Below, piece after piece: positions 24,863 through 33,500 of a stretch of DNA of 33,777 nt. The stretch's first letter is position 1, and each line of letters opens with the position of its first letter. Origin of the DNA: Brevundimonas vancanneytii. GTDB lineage: Bacteria > Pseudomonadota > Alphaproteobacteria > Caulobacterales > Caulobacteraceae. Made by a program: the position numbers and the translations under genes. The notes beneath the pieces are model-generated. The model saw only the letters and a list, made by a program, of their open reading frames with translations. It did not search any database and was not told the origin of the DNA. The DNA is taken from NCBI GenBank assembly GCA_945861515.1, contig CAMAVA010000014.1, forward strand, positions 1-33,777, given 5' to 3'.

Positions 24863-25404
24863 GTCTGCGCCCTGCCATCTTCTTCGACCGGGACGGCGTT
24901 CTCAACGACGTGGTCTGGCGCGAGGGCAAACCGGCCTCGCCCCGCTCGCCGGATGAACTGGTGCTGGCGAAGGGTTGCCTTGAAGTCGTCAATCGCCTCA
25001 GGTCAGCCGGATTCCTGGCCTTGGTCGTCACCAATCAGCCCGACATTCGTCGAGGTCTGATGACGGCCCCGGCCCTTGAGGCCATCCACCGGCGCCTGGC
25101 CGATGCCCTGCCCGTCCAAGACATTGCCTGCTGCCCCCATGACGACCGCGACCAATGCAGTTGTCGAAAACCCAAGCCTGGAATGCTGCTCGACCTGGCC
25201 CGTCGATGGTCTGTCGATCTCACCGCCAGCTGGATGATTGGCGACCAGGACCGCGACACCGCCTGCGGCCAGGCCGCCGGCTGCCGAACAGCCCTCCTGA
25301 GCCGGCCGTACAACAGCGGCGCCGGCGCCGACATCATTGCCGCCGAACTAACCCTGATCTGCGACCAGATCCTGAAATCCCTCCCCCTTCGACAGACCGC
25401 CTGA
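24859..25404 (+). CDS. gmhB: HAD-IIIA phosphatase, D-glycero-manno-heptose-1,7-bisphosphate 7-phosphatase
   Basis: A 181-residue HAD hydrolase starting at GTG 24859. HAD motif I is FFDRDGVLND with both Asp residues, motif II is VVTNQPDIRRG, motif III includes CRKPKPGMLLDLAR, and motif IV is WMIGDQDRDTACG. A zinc-binding loop CCPHDDRDQCSC, with Cys and His ligands, is characteristic of GmhB. It removes the C7 phosphate of heptose 1,7-bisphosphate to give the 1-phosphate used by the nucleotidyltransferase. It overlaps the upstream nucleotidyltransferase by 4 bp and precedes the isomerase by 13 bp. Confidence 0.92.
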   Translation: MSLRPAIFFDRDGVLNDVVWREGKPASPRSPDELVLAKGCLEVVNRLRSAGFLALVVTNQPDIRRGLMTAPALEAIHRRLADALPVQDIACCPHDDRDQCSCRKPKPGMLLDLARRWSVDLTASWMIGDQDRDTACGQAAGCRTALLSRPYNSGAGADIIAAELTLICDQILKSLPLRQTA

Positions 25405-25417
25405 CCCCGGAGCCGCC

Positions 25418-26035
25418 ATGTTCATCGACCATTTCTTCGACGCCGTCGCCCGCGCCACCGCCGCCATCGACCGCAGTTCCGTGGAAGCGACGGCCCAGGC
25501 CCTGGCTGCCGTTCGGGAACGCGGGGGCCGACTGTTCATCATCGGTGTCGGCGGCAGCGCGGGGCATGCCAGCCACGCCACCAACGATTTCCGCAAGATC
25601 TGCGGGTTCGAGGCCTATTGCCCGACCGACAACGTATCCGAATTGACCGCCCGCATAAACGACGAAGGCTGGGAGGGCACGCTGTCCACGTGGCTGGAAA
25701 CCAGCCGCCTCAAGCCCGAAGACGGCCTGCTGATCTTCTCCGTCGGCGGCGGCAGCATCGACCCTCCAGTCAGCGCCAATATCGTGCGGGCTATCCAGCT
25801 GGCCAAGCAGCGCGGCGCCATGGTCACCGGCATTGTCGGGCGCAACGGCGGCTATACAGCCCAGGCGGCAGACGCCTGCGTGATCATTCCCACCGTCGAT
25901 CCGCAACTGATCACCCCTATCGTCGAAGGTCTGGCGGCGGTCGTCTGGCACCTGCTGGTGTCCCACCCGGCGCTCGCCCAGTCCAAGGGACACTGGGAGC
26001 AGATCGCGCCAGCCTCTGATCCCGTTGCGGCCTGA
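25418..26035 (+). CDS. SIS-domain isomerase, GmhA-like (sedoheptulose 7-phosphate isomerase family)
   Basis: A 205-residue SIS-domain protein. The sugar-phosphate binding loop is IIGVGGSAGHASHATNDF, followed by DEGWEGTLSTWLE, LIFSVGGGSIDPPVSANIV and VTGIVGRNGGYTAQAADA. Context (GmhB-like, GHMP kinases, nucleotidyltransferases, transaldolase) argues for conversion of sedoheptulose 7-phosphate to a D-glycero-heptose 7-phosphate. By eye, against recalled E. coli GmhA, the active-site Glu65 is replaced by Asp (TNDF), the STSG stretch reads VGGGS, and the His180 position is not conserved. It may therefore be a distinct subfamily with another stereochemical outcome, so I leave the symbol empty. Confidence 0.85.
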   Translation: MFIDHFFDAVARATAAIDRSSVEATAQALAAVRERGGRLFIIGVGGSAGHASHATNDFRKICGFEAYCPTDNVSELTARINDEGWEGTLSTWLETSRLKPEDGLLIFSVGGGSIDPPVSANIVRAIQLAKQRGAMVTGIVGRNGGYTAQAADACVIIPTVDPQLITPIVEGLAAVVWHLLVSHPALAQSKGHWEQIAPASDPVAA

Positions 26036-26039
26036 ACAG

Positions 26040-27044
26040 ATGATCTCGACCCGAACCCCGCTGCGCGTGACTCTTGGCGGCGGTGGCACCGATCTGGAAA
26101 GCTACTATCGCCATGGCGGCGGCTTCATCTTCGCCATGGCGTTGGACAAATACATCCACATCACGGCTCATCGCCCCCTGTTCGATAGCCGGGTGGTTCT
26201 GTACGGCCCTCAGCCGGAAGCCTCCGATCGGGCGATGGATGTACGCCATGAACTGGTTCGGGCCGCGCTGCTGTCCCATGGCCTGGAGAACCGCATCGAG
26301 GCCGCCTCGCTCGCCGACATCGCCGGCGGGACAGGTCTTGGCTCTTCCAGCAGCTTTCTGGTGGGTTTTCTCAATGCGCTTCATGCCCTGAAGGGGGACA
26401 GCCCGTCGGCACAGGACCTGGCGGAGGAGGCCTGCACCCTTGAAATCAAGACCCTTCAGAAGGGCATCGGCAAGCAGGACCAATACATGGCCGCTTTCGG
26501 CGGCCTGACCACACTGGACATCGCTCCGGATGGCCGGGTCGAGGTTGGACGGGTCGATATCCCGGCAGACCTTGAAGCTGCCTTCCTGTCCCAGACCCAT
26601 ATCTACTACACAGGCCTCAGACGAGATGCGGCCGTCATCCTGTCCGACCAGAACAGCGCCATGCAGTCGGACGCCTCGCCACAGCGTGGCCAGGTCGTTG
26701 AGAGCCTGACCTTCATCAAGGACCTGGGCTACCGCATCCGGGACGCCTGGAGAGCCGGAGACATCGAGGGCTGGGGCCGGATGCTGGACGAGCACTGGCG
26801 CCAGAAAAAGCGCCTCTCCAGCAAGATCAGCTGGCCCCACATCGATCAGCTCTACGATCATGTGCAGGGCGCTTATGGTGTCACGGGCGGCAAGGTGATC
26901 GGCGCCGGCGGCGGCGGTTTCCTGATGCTGTTCTGCCCTCGAAACGGTCAGGCCCTGGAAGACTACATGACGGCCCAGCAGATGCCCCGGCTGCGCTACG
27001 GCATCGACCGCCATGGATCCCGGGTGCTGGGCGCCGCCACATGA
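26040..27044 (+). CDS. GHMP-family sugar kinase 1
   Basis: A 334-residue GHMP kinase from ATG 26040 (a TTG at 26025 lies in the previous gene). The N-terminus STRTPLRVTLGGGGTDLESY has the sugar-binding motif, GGTGLGSSSSFLVGFL is the ATP-binding motif 2, and VIGAGGGGFLMLF is the C-terminal motif 3. KQDQYMAAFGGLT is also typical. It should phosphorylate a heptose 7-phosphate, or a related sugar phosphate, at C1. It shares only the family core with the next gene, so it is not a recent duplicate. It overlaps the next kinase by ATGA. Confidence 0.88.
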   Translation: MISTRTPLRVTLGGGGTDLESYYRHGGGFIFAMALDKYIHITAHRPLFDSRVVLYGPQPEASDRAMDVRHELVRAALLSHGLENRIEAASLADIAGGTGLGSSSSFLVGFLNALHALKGDSPSAQDLAEEACTLEIKTLQKGIGKQDQYMAAFGGLTTLDIAPDGRVEVGRVDIPADLEAAFLSQTHIYYTGLRRDAAVILSDQNSAMQSDASPQRGQVVESLTFIKDLGYRIRDAWRAGDIEGWGRMLDEHWRQKKRLSSKISWPHIDQLYDHVQGAYGVTGGKVIGAGGGGFLMLFCPRNGQALEDYMTAQQMPRLRYGIDRHGSRVLGAAT

Positions 27045-28117
27045 TTCAGACGGCGCCTCAGAGACCGCCCCTGGCAATGGCCCTGAACGGGGTCCGGGCC
27101 AGGGCCCCGCTGCGCCTGGGCCTGGCCGGCGGCGGAACCGACCTTTCACCCTATTGCGATCAGTTTGGCGGCGCGGTGCTCAACGCCACCATCGACCGCT
27201 TCGCCTTTGCCCATCTGAGCGCGGAGCCAGAAGGCCGGATCGCTTTCCGGGCAAGCGACATCCGCGCCGAAGAGGTCTATGCGCCCGGACAGGCCATGAG
27301 CGTGAATGGCCCGCTGATGCTGCATAAGGCGGTCTATCAGTACATGACCCGTACCTATCTGGGAGGACAGCAACCTTCCCTGACCGTTTCCACGACCACA
27401 GATGCGCCCCCCGGATCAGGCCTTGGATCGTCCTCGGCCCTGGTCGTCGCCTTGGTCGAAGCCTTCCGCATGGCCCTCGACCTGCAGCTGGGCCCCTACG
27501 AGATCGCCCAGCTGGCCTACCGGATCGAGCGGCAGGACCTGGGTCTGGCTGGCGGCCGGCAGGATCAATATGCGGCAGCCTTCGGAGGCATCAACTTCAT
27601 CGAGTTCCTGGCCGAGGAACGGGTCATTGTGAACCCGCTGCGCGTTCGGCGGGGCTACCTCAATGAGCTGGAATCCTCGCTGGTCATCTGTTTTACCGGT
27701 CAGTCTAGGCAATCAGCCGGCATCATTGCACGTCAGGTGGAGGGCCTTCGCCAGATGGACGGCCTGGTGATCGAGAACATGCATCGCCTCAAGGCCGACG
27801 CCGGCGCCATGAAGCAAGCCATACTTGGGGGGGACATCCGCGAGGTTGGCCGGGTGCTGATGCGGTCCTGGGAAGCCAAGAAGGGTACGGCGTCCGGTAT
27901 CGCCACGCCTGTGGTGGACGAACTGTTCGACCTTGCGATGGCGCAGGGCGCCTGGGGCGGCAAGGTGTCCGGGGCTGGCGGCGGCGGATTTCTGATGTTC
28001 TGCACCGACCCGGAAAATCGCTATCGTCTGACCTCCGCCCTGAATGAAGCGGGCGGCCAGGCCAGCGCCGTCAAGTTCACCTTCGACGGGGCCGAGGCCT
28101 GGACCGTGAAGCGCTAA
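27041..28117 (+). CDS. hddA: GHMP-family kinase 2, D-glycero-alpha-D-manno-heptose-7-phosphate kinase (HddA-like)
   Basis: A 358-residue GHMP kinase. RAPLRLGLAGGGTDLSPYCD is the HddA-type N-terminal motif, VLNATIDRFAFA follows, PPGSGLGSSSALVVALVEAF is motif 2, GRQDQYAAAFGGINFIEF the central motif and VSGAGGGGFLMFC motif 3. HddA makes D-glycero-alpha-D-manno-heptose 1,7-bisphosphate, which GmhB dephosphorylates. ATG 27041 overlaps the first kinase; ATG 27077 is another possible start, closer to the family core. Its stop overlaps the start of the second nucleotidyltransferase (TAATG), which makes a classical HddA-HddC pair. Confidence 0.88.
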   Translation: MIQTAPQRPPLAMALNGVRARAPLRLGLAGGGTDLSPYCDQFGGAVLNATIDRFAFAHLSAEPEGRIAFRASDIRAEEVYAPGQAMSVNGPLMLHKAVYQYMTRTYLGGQQPSLTVSTTTDAPPGSGLGSSSALVVALVEAFRMALDLQLGPYEIAQLAYRIERQDLGLAGGRQDQYAAAFGGINFIEFLAEERVIVNPLRVRRGYLNELESSLVICFTGQSRQSAGIIARQVEGLRQMDGLVIENMHRLKADAGAMKQAILGGDIREVGRVLMRSWEAKKGTASGIATPVVDELFDLAMAQGAWGGKVSGAGGGGFLMFCTDPENRYRLTSALNEAGGQASAVKFTFDGAEAWTVKR

Positions 28118-28812
28118 TGGTGGCCCGGGCACGCCAGGGGGTGATCCTGATGGGCGGCCTGGGGACGCGCCTGGGAGACCTGTCTCGACAGACGCCCAAG
28201 CCTATGCTGCCAGTCCAGGGTCGACCCTTCATCGAATGGCTGATCGAAAAGGCAAGGCTTGGCGGAGTTGAACGGATTCTGTTGCTCTGCGGCCATAGGG
28301 CCGAGGTGGTCGAGGCCTGGCGGCCAACAGCGGAGTTGCGGCTGGCACTCCCTATCGAGATCAGCAACGAGCCGCAGCCGCTCGGAACGGCCGGCGCTCT
28401 CATCCATGCTCGGGACTATCTGGACGACGACTTTCTGCTCTTGAATGGAGACAGCTGGTTTGACTTCGATTGGTCGGCGCTGACCCTGGAGCCGGGCCGC
28501 CTGGGCGCTCTCGCCTTGCGGCTCGTCATGCCTGCTGACCGGTATGAAACCGTAGCCCTGGAGGACGACAGGATTATCGCCATCAAACCCAGAAACGCTA
28601 CGCTCGGCTCCGGATTGATCAACGGGGGCGTCTATCGACTGCGGGCCTCCGCACTTGATGGCTATCGGGCGCCAGCGTCCCTTGAGGCTGACATCCTGCC
28701 CGACCTTGCGCGGGCGGGATATCTGGGCGGGCAGGTTTTCGACGGGACCTTCATCGATATCGGATTGCCCGAAACCTATGCTGCGGCTCAGTCCCTGCCC
28801 ATGAGGCGTTGA
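28117..28812 (+). CDS. hddC: Sugar-phosphate nucleotidyltransferase 2, HddC-like guanylyltransferase
   Basis: A 231-residue nucleotidyltransferase. ILMGGLGTRLGDLSRQTPKP is the NTP-binding signature, then PMLPVQGRPFIEWLIEKA, EPQPLGTAGALIHA and the metal-binding LLNGDSWFDFD. The C-terminus includes the INGGVYR and FDGTFIDIGLPETY motifs of HddC-type enzymes. HddC joins D-glycero-alpha-D-manno-heptose 1-phosphate to GTP, giving GDP-heptose for capsule, S-layer or EPS synthesis. It overlaps hddA (TAATG) and the GH10 gene (TGATG). The symbol rests on pattern and on the hddA neighbour; another NTP preference is possible. Confidence 0.83.
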   Translation: MVARARQGVILMGGLGTRLGDLSRQTPKPMLPVQGRPFIEWLIEKARLGGVERILLLCGHRAEVVEAWRPTAELRLALPIEISNEPQPLGTAGALIHARDYLDDDFLLLNGDSWFDFDWSALTLEPGRLGALALRLVMPADRYETVALEDDRIIAIKPRNATLGSGLINGGVYRLRASALDGYRAPASLEADILPDLARAGYLGGQVFDGTFIDIGLPETYAAAQSLPMRR

Positions 28813-29936
28813 TGGCGCCGGTCCGTCGCTATTCTCGTTCCAGACGGTTTCTGTTGGCGGGGGCAGCCGCCGGACTTTTCAGCGGCGCCTATGCCCAGTC
28901 GCCCCCTCGATCGGGTCTTTCCCGGATCGCTGCGCGCCAGGGTATACTGTTCGGCGCGGCAATCGAGCCGGACTCCGTTGAAAGAGACACGGCGTTTGCC
29001 GCCCTCCTTGCCCGGGAATGCGCAAGTCTGACGGCAGAAAACCACATGAAGTGGAACCTGCTGCGGCCCGGTCCTGGGCTTTTTGATTTCGACGGCGCGG
29101 ACCGGGTCGTGGCTATCGCCCGCCGACAGGGCGCCATGCTTCATGGGCACTGCCTGGTCTGGCATGAAGCCAACCCCGCCTGGCTGATCCGCGAGTTGAA
29201 GACCGGCAACGCCCAGGCGCTGCTGGAGGGGCACATCGGTCCTGTTGTAGGCCGCTATGCTGGTCTTATCCGCAGTTGGGACGTCGTGAATGAGGCGATC
29301 GAGCGCGACGACAGGAGGCCAGATGGACTGCGCAAATCTCTGTGGCTGAACGTTCTGGGTCCCGACTATATCCCACTCGCCTTTGAAGCCGCGCACCGCG
29401 CCGATCCAGGGGCGAGATTGCTGCTGTCCGACTATGGGCTGGAGTACGATGACGAGCCCTGGATGGTGGAAAAGCGAGGAACCTTGCTGGAACAGCTCGC
29501 GGGTTGGAAACGGTCAGGAGTGCCAATTCACGCCCTGGGAATTCAAGGTCATCTGATTGGCCACCGGCCAGCCAGTTTTGGTCCGGCCCTGCGCAGGTTT
29601 CTTCGGGACGTTTCCAGCCTCGGACTTGGAATCGACATCACCGAAATGGATGTCAACGACCAGAAGGTGCCCGGCTCCGCCGCCGATCGGGACAGGATCG
29701 TGGCGCAGCATTATCGCGCGTTTCTGCAGGTCGCGCTGTCAGAACCGGCTGTGAGGACGGTGACGACCTGGGGTCTGTCTGACCGGTATACCTCCAAGTC
29801 CTCCATGTCGGCCCGCAGTGATGGGGCCGGCGTTCGCCCCCTGCCCTTTGATCAATCGCTCCAGCCCAAACAGGCCTGGTTCGCGATGGCGGACACCTTC
29901 GCGCAACGCCAGAACCCCTCGCAGACCCCGAATTGA
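28812..29936 (+). CDS. Secreted GH10 glycosidase (endo-beta-1,4-xylanase family)
   Basis: A 374-residue glycoside hydrolase family 10 enzyme. A twin-arginine signal, SRRFLLAGAAAGLFSGAYA, predicts Tat export with cleavage near residue 28. GH10 motifs are present: TAENHMKWNLLRP, HGHCLVWHEANPAW, the acid/base Glu161 in SWDVVNEAIE, SDYGLEYDD, GIQGHLIG and the nucleophile Glu278 in GIDITEMDVND. Xylanases are the main activity, but here the gene is the last of an EPS operon (TGATG overlap with hddC). It may trim or cut the polymer made by this locus rather than digest plant xylan. ATG 28812 is preferred to TTG 28809 because it matches the overlap. Confidence 0.92.
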   Translation: MAPVRRYSRSRRFLLAGAAAGLFSGAYAQSPPRSGLSRIAARQGILFGAAIEPDSVERDTAFAALLARECASLTAENHMKWNLLRPGPGLFDFDGADRVVAIARRQGAMLHGHCLVWHEANPAWLIRELKTGNAQALLEGHIGPVVGRYAGLIRSWDVVNEAIERDDRRPDGLRKSLWLNVLGPDYIPLAFEAAHRADPGARLLLSDYGLEYDDEPWMVEKRGTLLEQLAGWKRSGVPIHALGIQGHLIGHRPASFGPALRRFLRDVSSLGLGIDITEMDVNDQKVPGSAADRDRIVAQHYRAFLQVALSEPAVRTVTTWGLSDRYTSKSSMSARSDGAGVRPLPFDQSLQPKQAWFAMADTFAQRQNPSQTPN

Positions 29937-29949
29937 AGCAGCACAGACC

Positions 29950-30516
29950 TCAAAGCTCGAACTTCTGGAGGTGAAGTTGGGGTTCTGATTCGCCTTGCGC
30001 AAGCACCGCCAAAGCGAGACTCAGTCCGGGAACCGTGGCCGGGAGATAGGCTTTCCAATTAAGGCCCTGTGGTTCACCCCCCGCAATCTTCGGAGGCTCC
30101 AGATCCAGGTTGAGCAAGACGGACTTGCCAAAACCGACCCCAAGCGCCTTCAGCCCGGCCTCGTTCAGAGTCCAGAGTTGATAGAAGAGACGCGTTCGGT
30201 CCGGCGGGCTGGCGGTCGCCACCAGGGCGGCAGACCTCGCATCAAACTGCATTTGGGCGACACCCAGGGCATCAACGGACTCATCGATCGCCTCGATATC
30301 AACACCGACCCTGCACCCTCGGCCAACGGCGCAGGCGGCGGCGCCCCGTGTCCGGGACAGACTGATTGTCAGGCCCAGTTCCGGCCGCCAGGGCGTAAAG
30401 ACCCCACCAAGGGCCGTCCGCTCCAGACTCTGGTCCCATCCCATCGGCTCAAGCATGCTGGACAGTATTCTACGGGAGCCACCCGGAGCGTCCGACCTCG
30501 CCCAGCCGACCACCAC
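29950..30516 (-). CDS. 4'-phosphopantetheinyl transferase superfamily protein
   Basis: A 188-residue Sfp-like protein, shorter than typical Sfp (about 220-230). It moves phosphopantetheine from CoA to a carrier-domain Ser. Metal ligands are present in VGVDIEAIDES (Asp73, Glu75) and in FYQLWTLNEAGLKALG (Glu119, Lys123). Two deviations from Sfp are seen by eye: the basic residue before Glu in WxxKE is Asn118, and the usual SLSH motif reads ISLSRTRG, with Arg for His. The GTG start at 30516 is the furthest possible in the frame. It is divergent, 64 bp away, from a carrier-domain protein that is the obvious substrate. Confidence 0.85.
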   Translation of the reverse strand: MVVGWARSDAPGGSRRILSSMLEPMGWDQSLERTALGGVFTPWRPELGLTISLSRTRGAAACAVGRGCRVGVDIEAIDESVDALGVAQMQFDARSAALVATASPPDRTRLFYQLWTLNEAGLKALGVGFGKSVLLNLDLEPPKIAGGEPQGLNWKAYLPATVPGLSLALAVLAQGESEPQLHLQKFEL

Positions 30517-30580
30517 GCTTGGCGCATCGGTTGCAGCCCGGGCTGAGGACAGCCGATTCAGGACAGTTCGAGGGACGATC

Positions 30581-33500
30581 GTGACGGTTCCGGAAACAGA
30601 AGCAGACCTGATTGCCCGGCAGTTTAGCCGGGCCCAGACGGCCGACCAGCCCTTGCATGTGCCATTGAGCCAGAATTTGGCCTGGTCCCAGATGCGGGGT
30701 TTTCAAGACAGTCTGGAGTCCGAGATTGGGCGGAAGTTTTCGAACCATATCGAGTTCAGCCGCTATACGTCTGATAAATATGAGTTTTTTTGGTCTCACC
30801 TGCTTGAATGGCTGGCGCTTCCGGTAACAGGGTCGTCCTGCCCGAGCGTCACCGGGCATAATTGCGAGACATCCCGGTTTTTTCCGAACCTAAGTCTCAA
30901 CTTTGCTGAATGCTTGCTGATCGGGGCAGACAACGACCTTGCGCTTATTGGCGTCGGAGAAGGTAATCAGGTGACGCGGCTCACTCGAGGTGAACTGCGG
31001 GTCAGGGTTCTTCGTCTCGCGGCCGGCCTGAAATCCCTGGGTCTGGCGCCCGGAGATTCAGTGGTCGCCATCCTTCGAAACGACGTAGAGGCAGTGGTTG
31101 CTGTGCTTGCGGTCGCGGCCTGCGGCGGCGTGATCGCAACAGCAGCGCCAGAGATGGGTGCAGACCTTCTGGCCGAGCGTCTTGAGCCCTTTTCGCCAAA
31201 GATGATGATCACGGCGAGACGAGCCCGGCCCCGGGACGCCGCACCACCGCTCCGGGATCGGGCCAAACAGCTGGCCAAAAGGCTGCCGTCCCTCGAGACC
31301 GTTCTGATCCTCGACGGCGAGATGTCGGATCTCGCTGAAATCAACTGGGGCAATGCCAGGGTCTTCCACGTCGAAGCGTTGAGCAGTTCTCCGGGATTGG
31401 CCTCATTTGACCATTTTCCGTTCAACCAACCGCTGTTCGTCCTGTTTTCCTCTGGCACCACCGGACCAGCCAAGGGCTTTGTGCACGGCGCCGGCGGCAC
31501 GCTGCTGGAACATCTCAAGGAGCATCGCCTGCACGGTGACCTTCGTCCCGGCGACCGGCTGTTCTTTCAGACCTCGCCAGCCTGGATGATGTGGCACTGG
31601 CAACTCTCGGCGCTCGGCGCCGGCGCCGCCATCCTGCTGTTCGATGGCGTTGTCAGCGGGCCGGAAACACTCTGGCAGATTGCTGGTGACCACCAGGTCA
31701 CCGTCCTTGGTACGAGCCCGCCCTATCTGCAACTCTGCCAGTCCCTGGACTACGAACCGGCCCGCCATCACGACCTCGCGGAGCTTCGTTCGGTTCTTTC
31801 CACGGGCTCCATCCTGCACCCGGATCAGGCGCGCTGGGTCTGCGACCGGGCAAAGTCCCTGCCTGTTCAATCGATCAGCGGGGGCTCGGACATTATCGGC
31901 TGCTTTGTGCTGGGTCATCCCGACCTACCCACCTACGCCGGGGAAGCGCAATGTGTCAGTCTTGGGCTGGATGTCCAATCCTGTCATGGCGAGCTTGTCT
32001 GTCGAAATCCTTTTCCTTCACGGCCGATCGGGCTGCTGGCAGACCCGGATGGCAGCCGCCTTCATTCAGCCTATTTCTCCGGACCGGACGACGCCTGGCG
32101 ACATGGCGACCGTATAGAGATCACACCCAGGGGCGGCGTAATCCTTCAAGGTCGGATAGACGGAGTGCTGAATATTCGGGGGATCAGGATAGGCCCCGCC
32201 GAAATCTACCGTTGCCTGCGGTCTGTGCCGGAGATCGTGCAGGCACTTGCAGTAGAGCAGGCCGTTGCAGACGCGCGCGAAGAGCGGATGGTCCTGATCG
32301 TCACGCTGTCTCCGGGAGCAACACTCACACCTGAACTTAAGCGACGTATTCGGAGGACTCTGTCAGAACAGGCTTCGCCGAACCATGCGCCGCAAGTGAT
32401 CCTGGCCGTAGCCGACCTTCCCATGACCCACAGCGGCAAGCCGTCAGAAGCGGCTGCGAGAGACCTGGTGAATGGCTTGCCCGTGCGCAACCAGACATCT
32501 CTGAAAAACCCTGAAATCCTGGCGGGCTTGCGACAGGCGCTCCTCGAACTGACGCGACCGACGTCTGCGCCAACCGAGGAAGACGCCACGGAACAATGGC
32601 TCTCGGCCCTTTGGGCCGATCTCTTGCAGGCCCCCGACCTGGAGCCGGATGACAATTTCTTCGAGCTTGGCGGGCACTCCCTTATGGCCGCGAGGATTCT
32701 GGCCGAGGTTTGCAGACGAACGGGCCGGGCGCTTCCGATGGCTACGCTTCTGCATGCTCCCACGGTGCGGAGTCTGGCGGCGGCCATCGCTGCGCCGGAT
32801 TGGCGAGCGGAAACCCGGCTCGTTCCGCTGGCGCCCGGACGGGGAGATGACCCGTTCTTCATCGTCCACAGCATGACCGGCAATGTCCTGCAACTGCACA
32901 GCCTCGTTCGTGCCCTTGGCGAAACCCGCAGTCTGATCGGAATCCAGGCCAGGGGATTGGATCTTGATGCGGCGCCGCTCAACACCGTTGAAGCCATGGC
33001 CGCCGACTATCTCGATGCTGTCCGACTGCACCAACCGAAGGGACCCTATCACCTTGGCGGCTTCTCGTTTGGCGGACTTGTAGCCTTCGAGATGGCACGT
33101 CAACTCAGGGCTTCCGGCGAAGAGGTGGCGCTTCTGGTGCTGCTGGACACGCAACCTGACAAGGCCTTTCTGCCGATTTTGGAGAAGTTCCGACTTTTGG
33201 GAACTCGTCTGACGCACCACGGTCATCAACTTCTCAAGATGGGTCCGTCGGGCCAATTGGCCTATCTTCGAGATCGCATCGCGGCCCTGGCCGGCCGCCG
33301 GCCGCCCCCACCCGCGCCCGCCTATGCAATTCCGCCCCATATTCAGCTGGTTCGAGAGGGCATTCTGGAAGCCACCCGCCGCTACCGGCCCAGGCGATAT
33401 GACGGCAACCTGCTATTCATTCGGGCAGCCATTCCTGCCCCCGTCAGTTTTGACCCGGTAACGCTTTGGCAGGTCGTTACGAAGGGCCGTGTGGAAACGC

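Noticed and set aside
25917-27149. 410-codon open frame on the minus strand
   Set aside because: Antisense to the first GHMP kinase, which has all three GHMP motifs.
30455-30580. N-terminal extension of the A-T-TE frame
   Set aside because: It overlaps the PPTase gene; GTG 30581 has a good ribosome-binding site.
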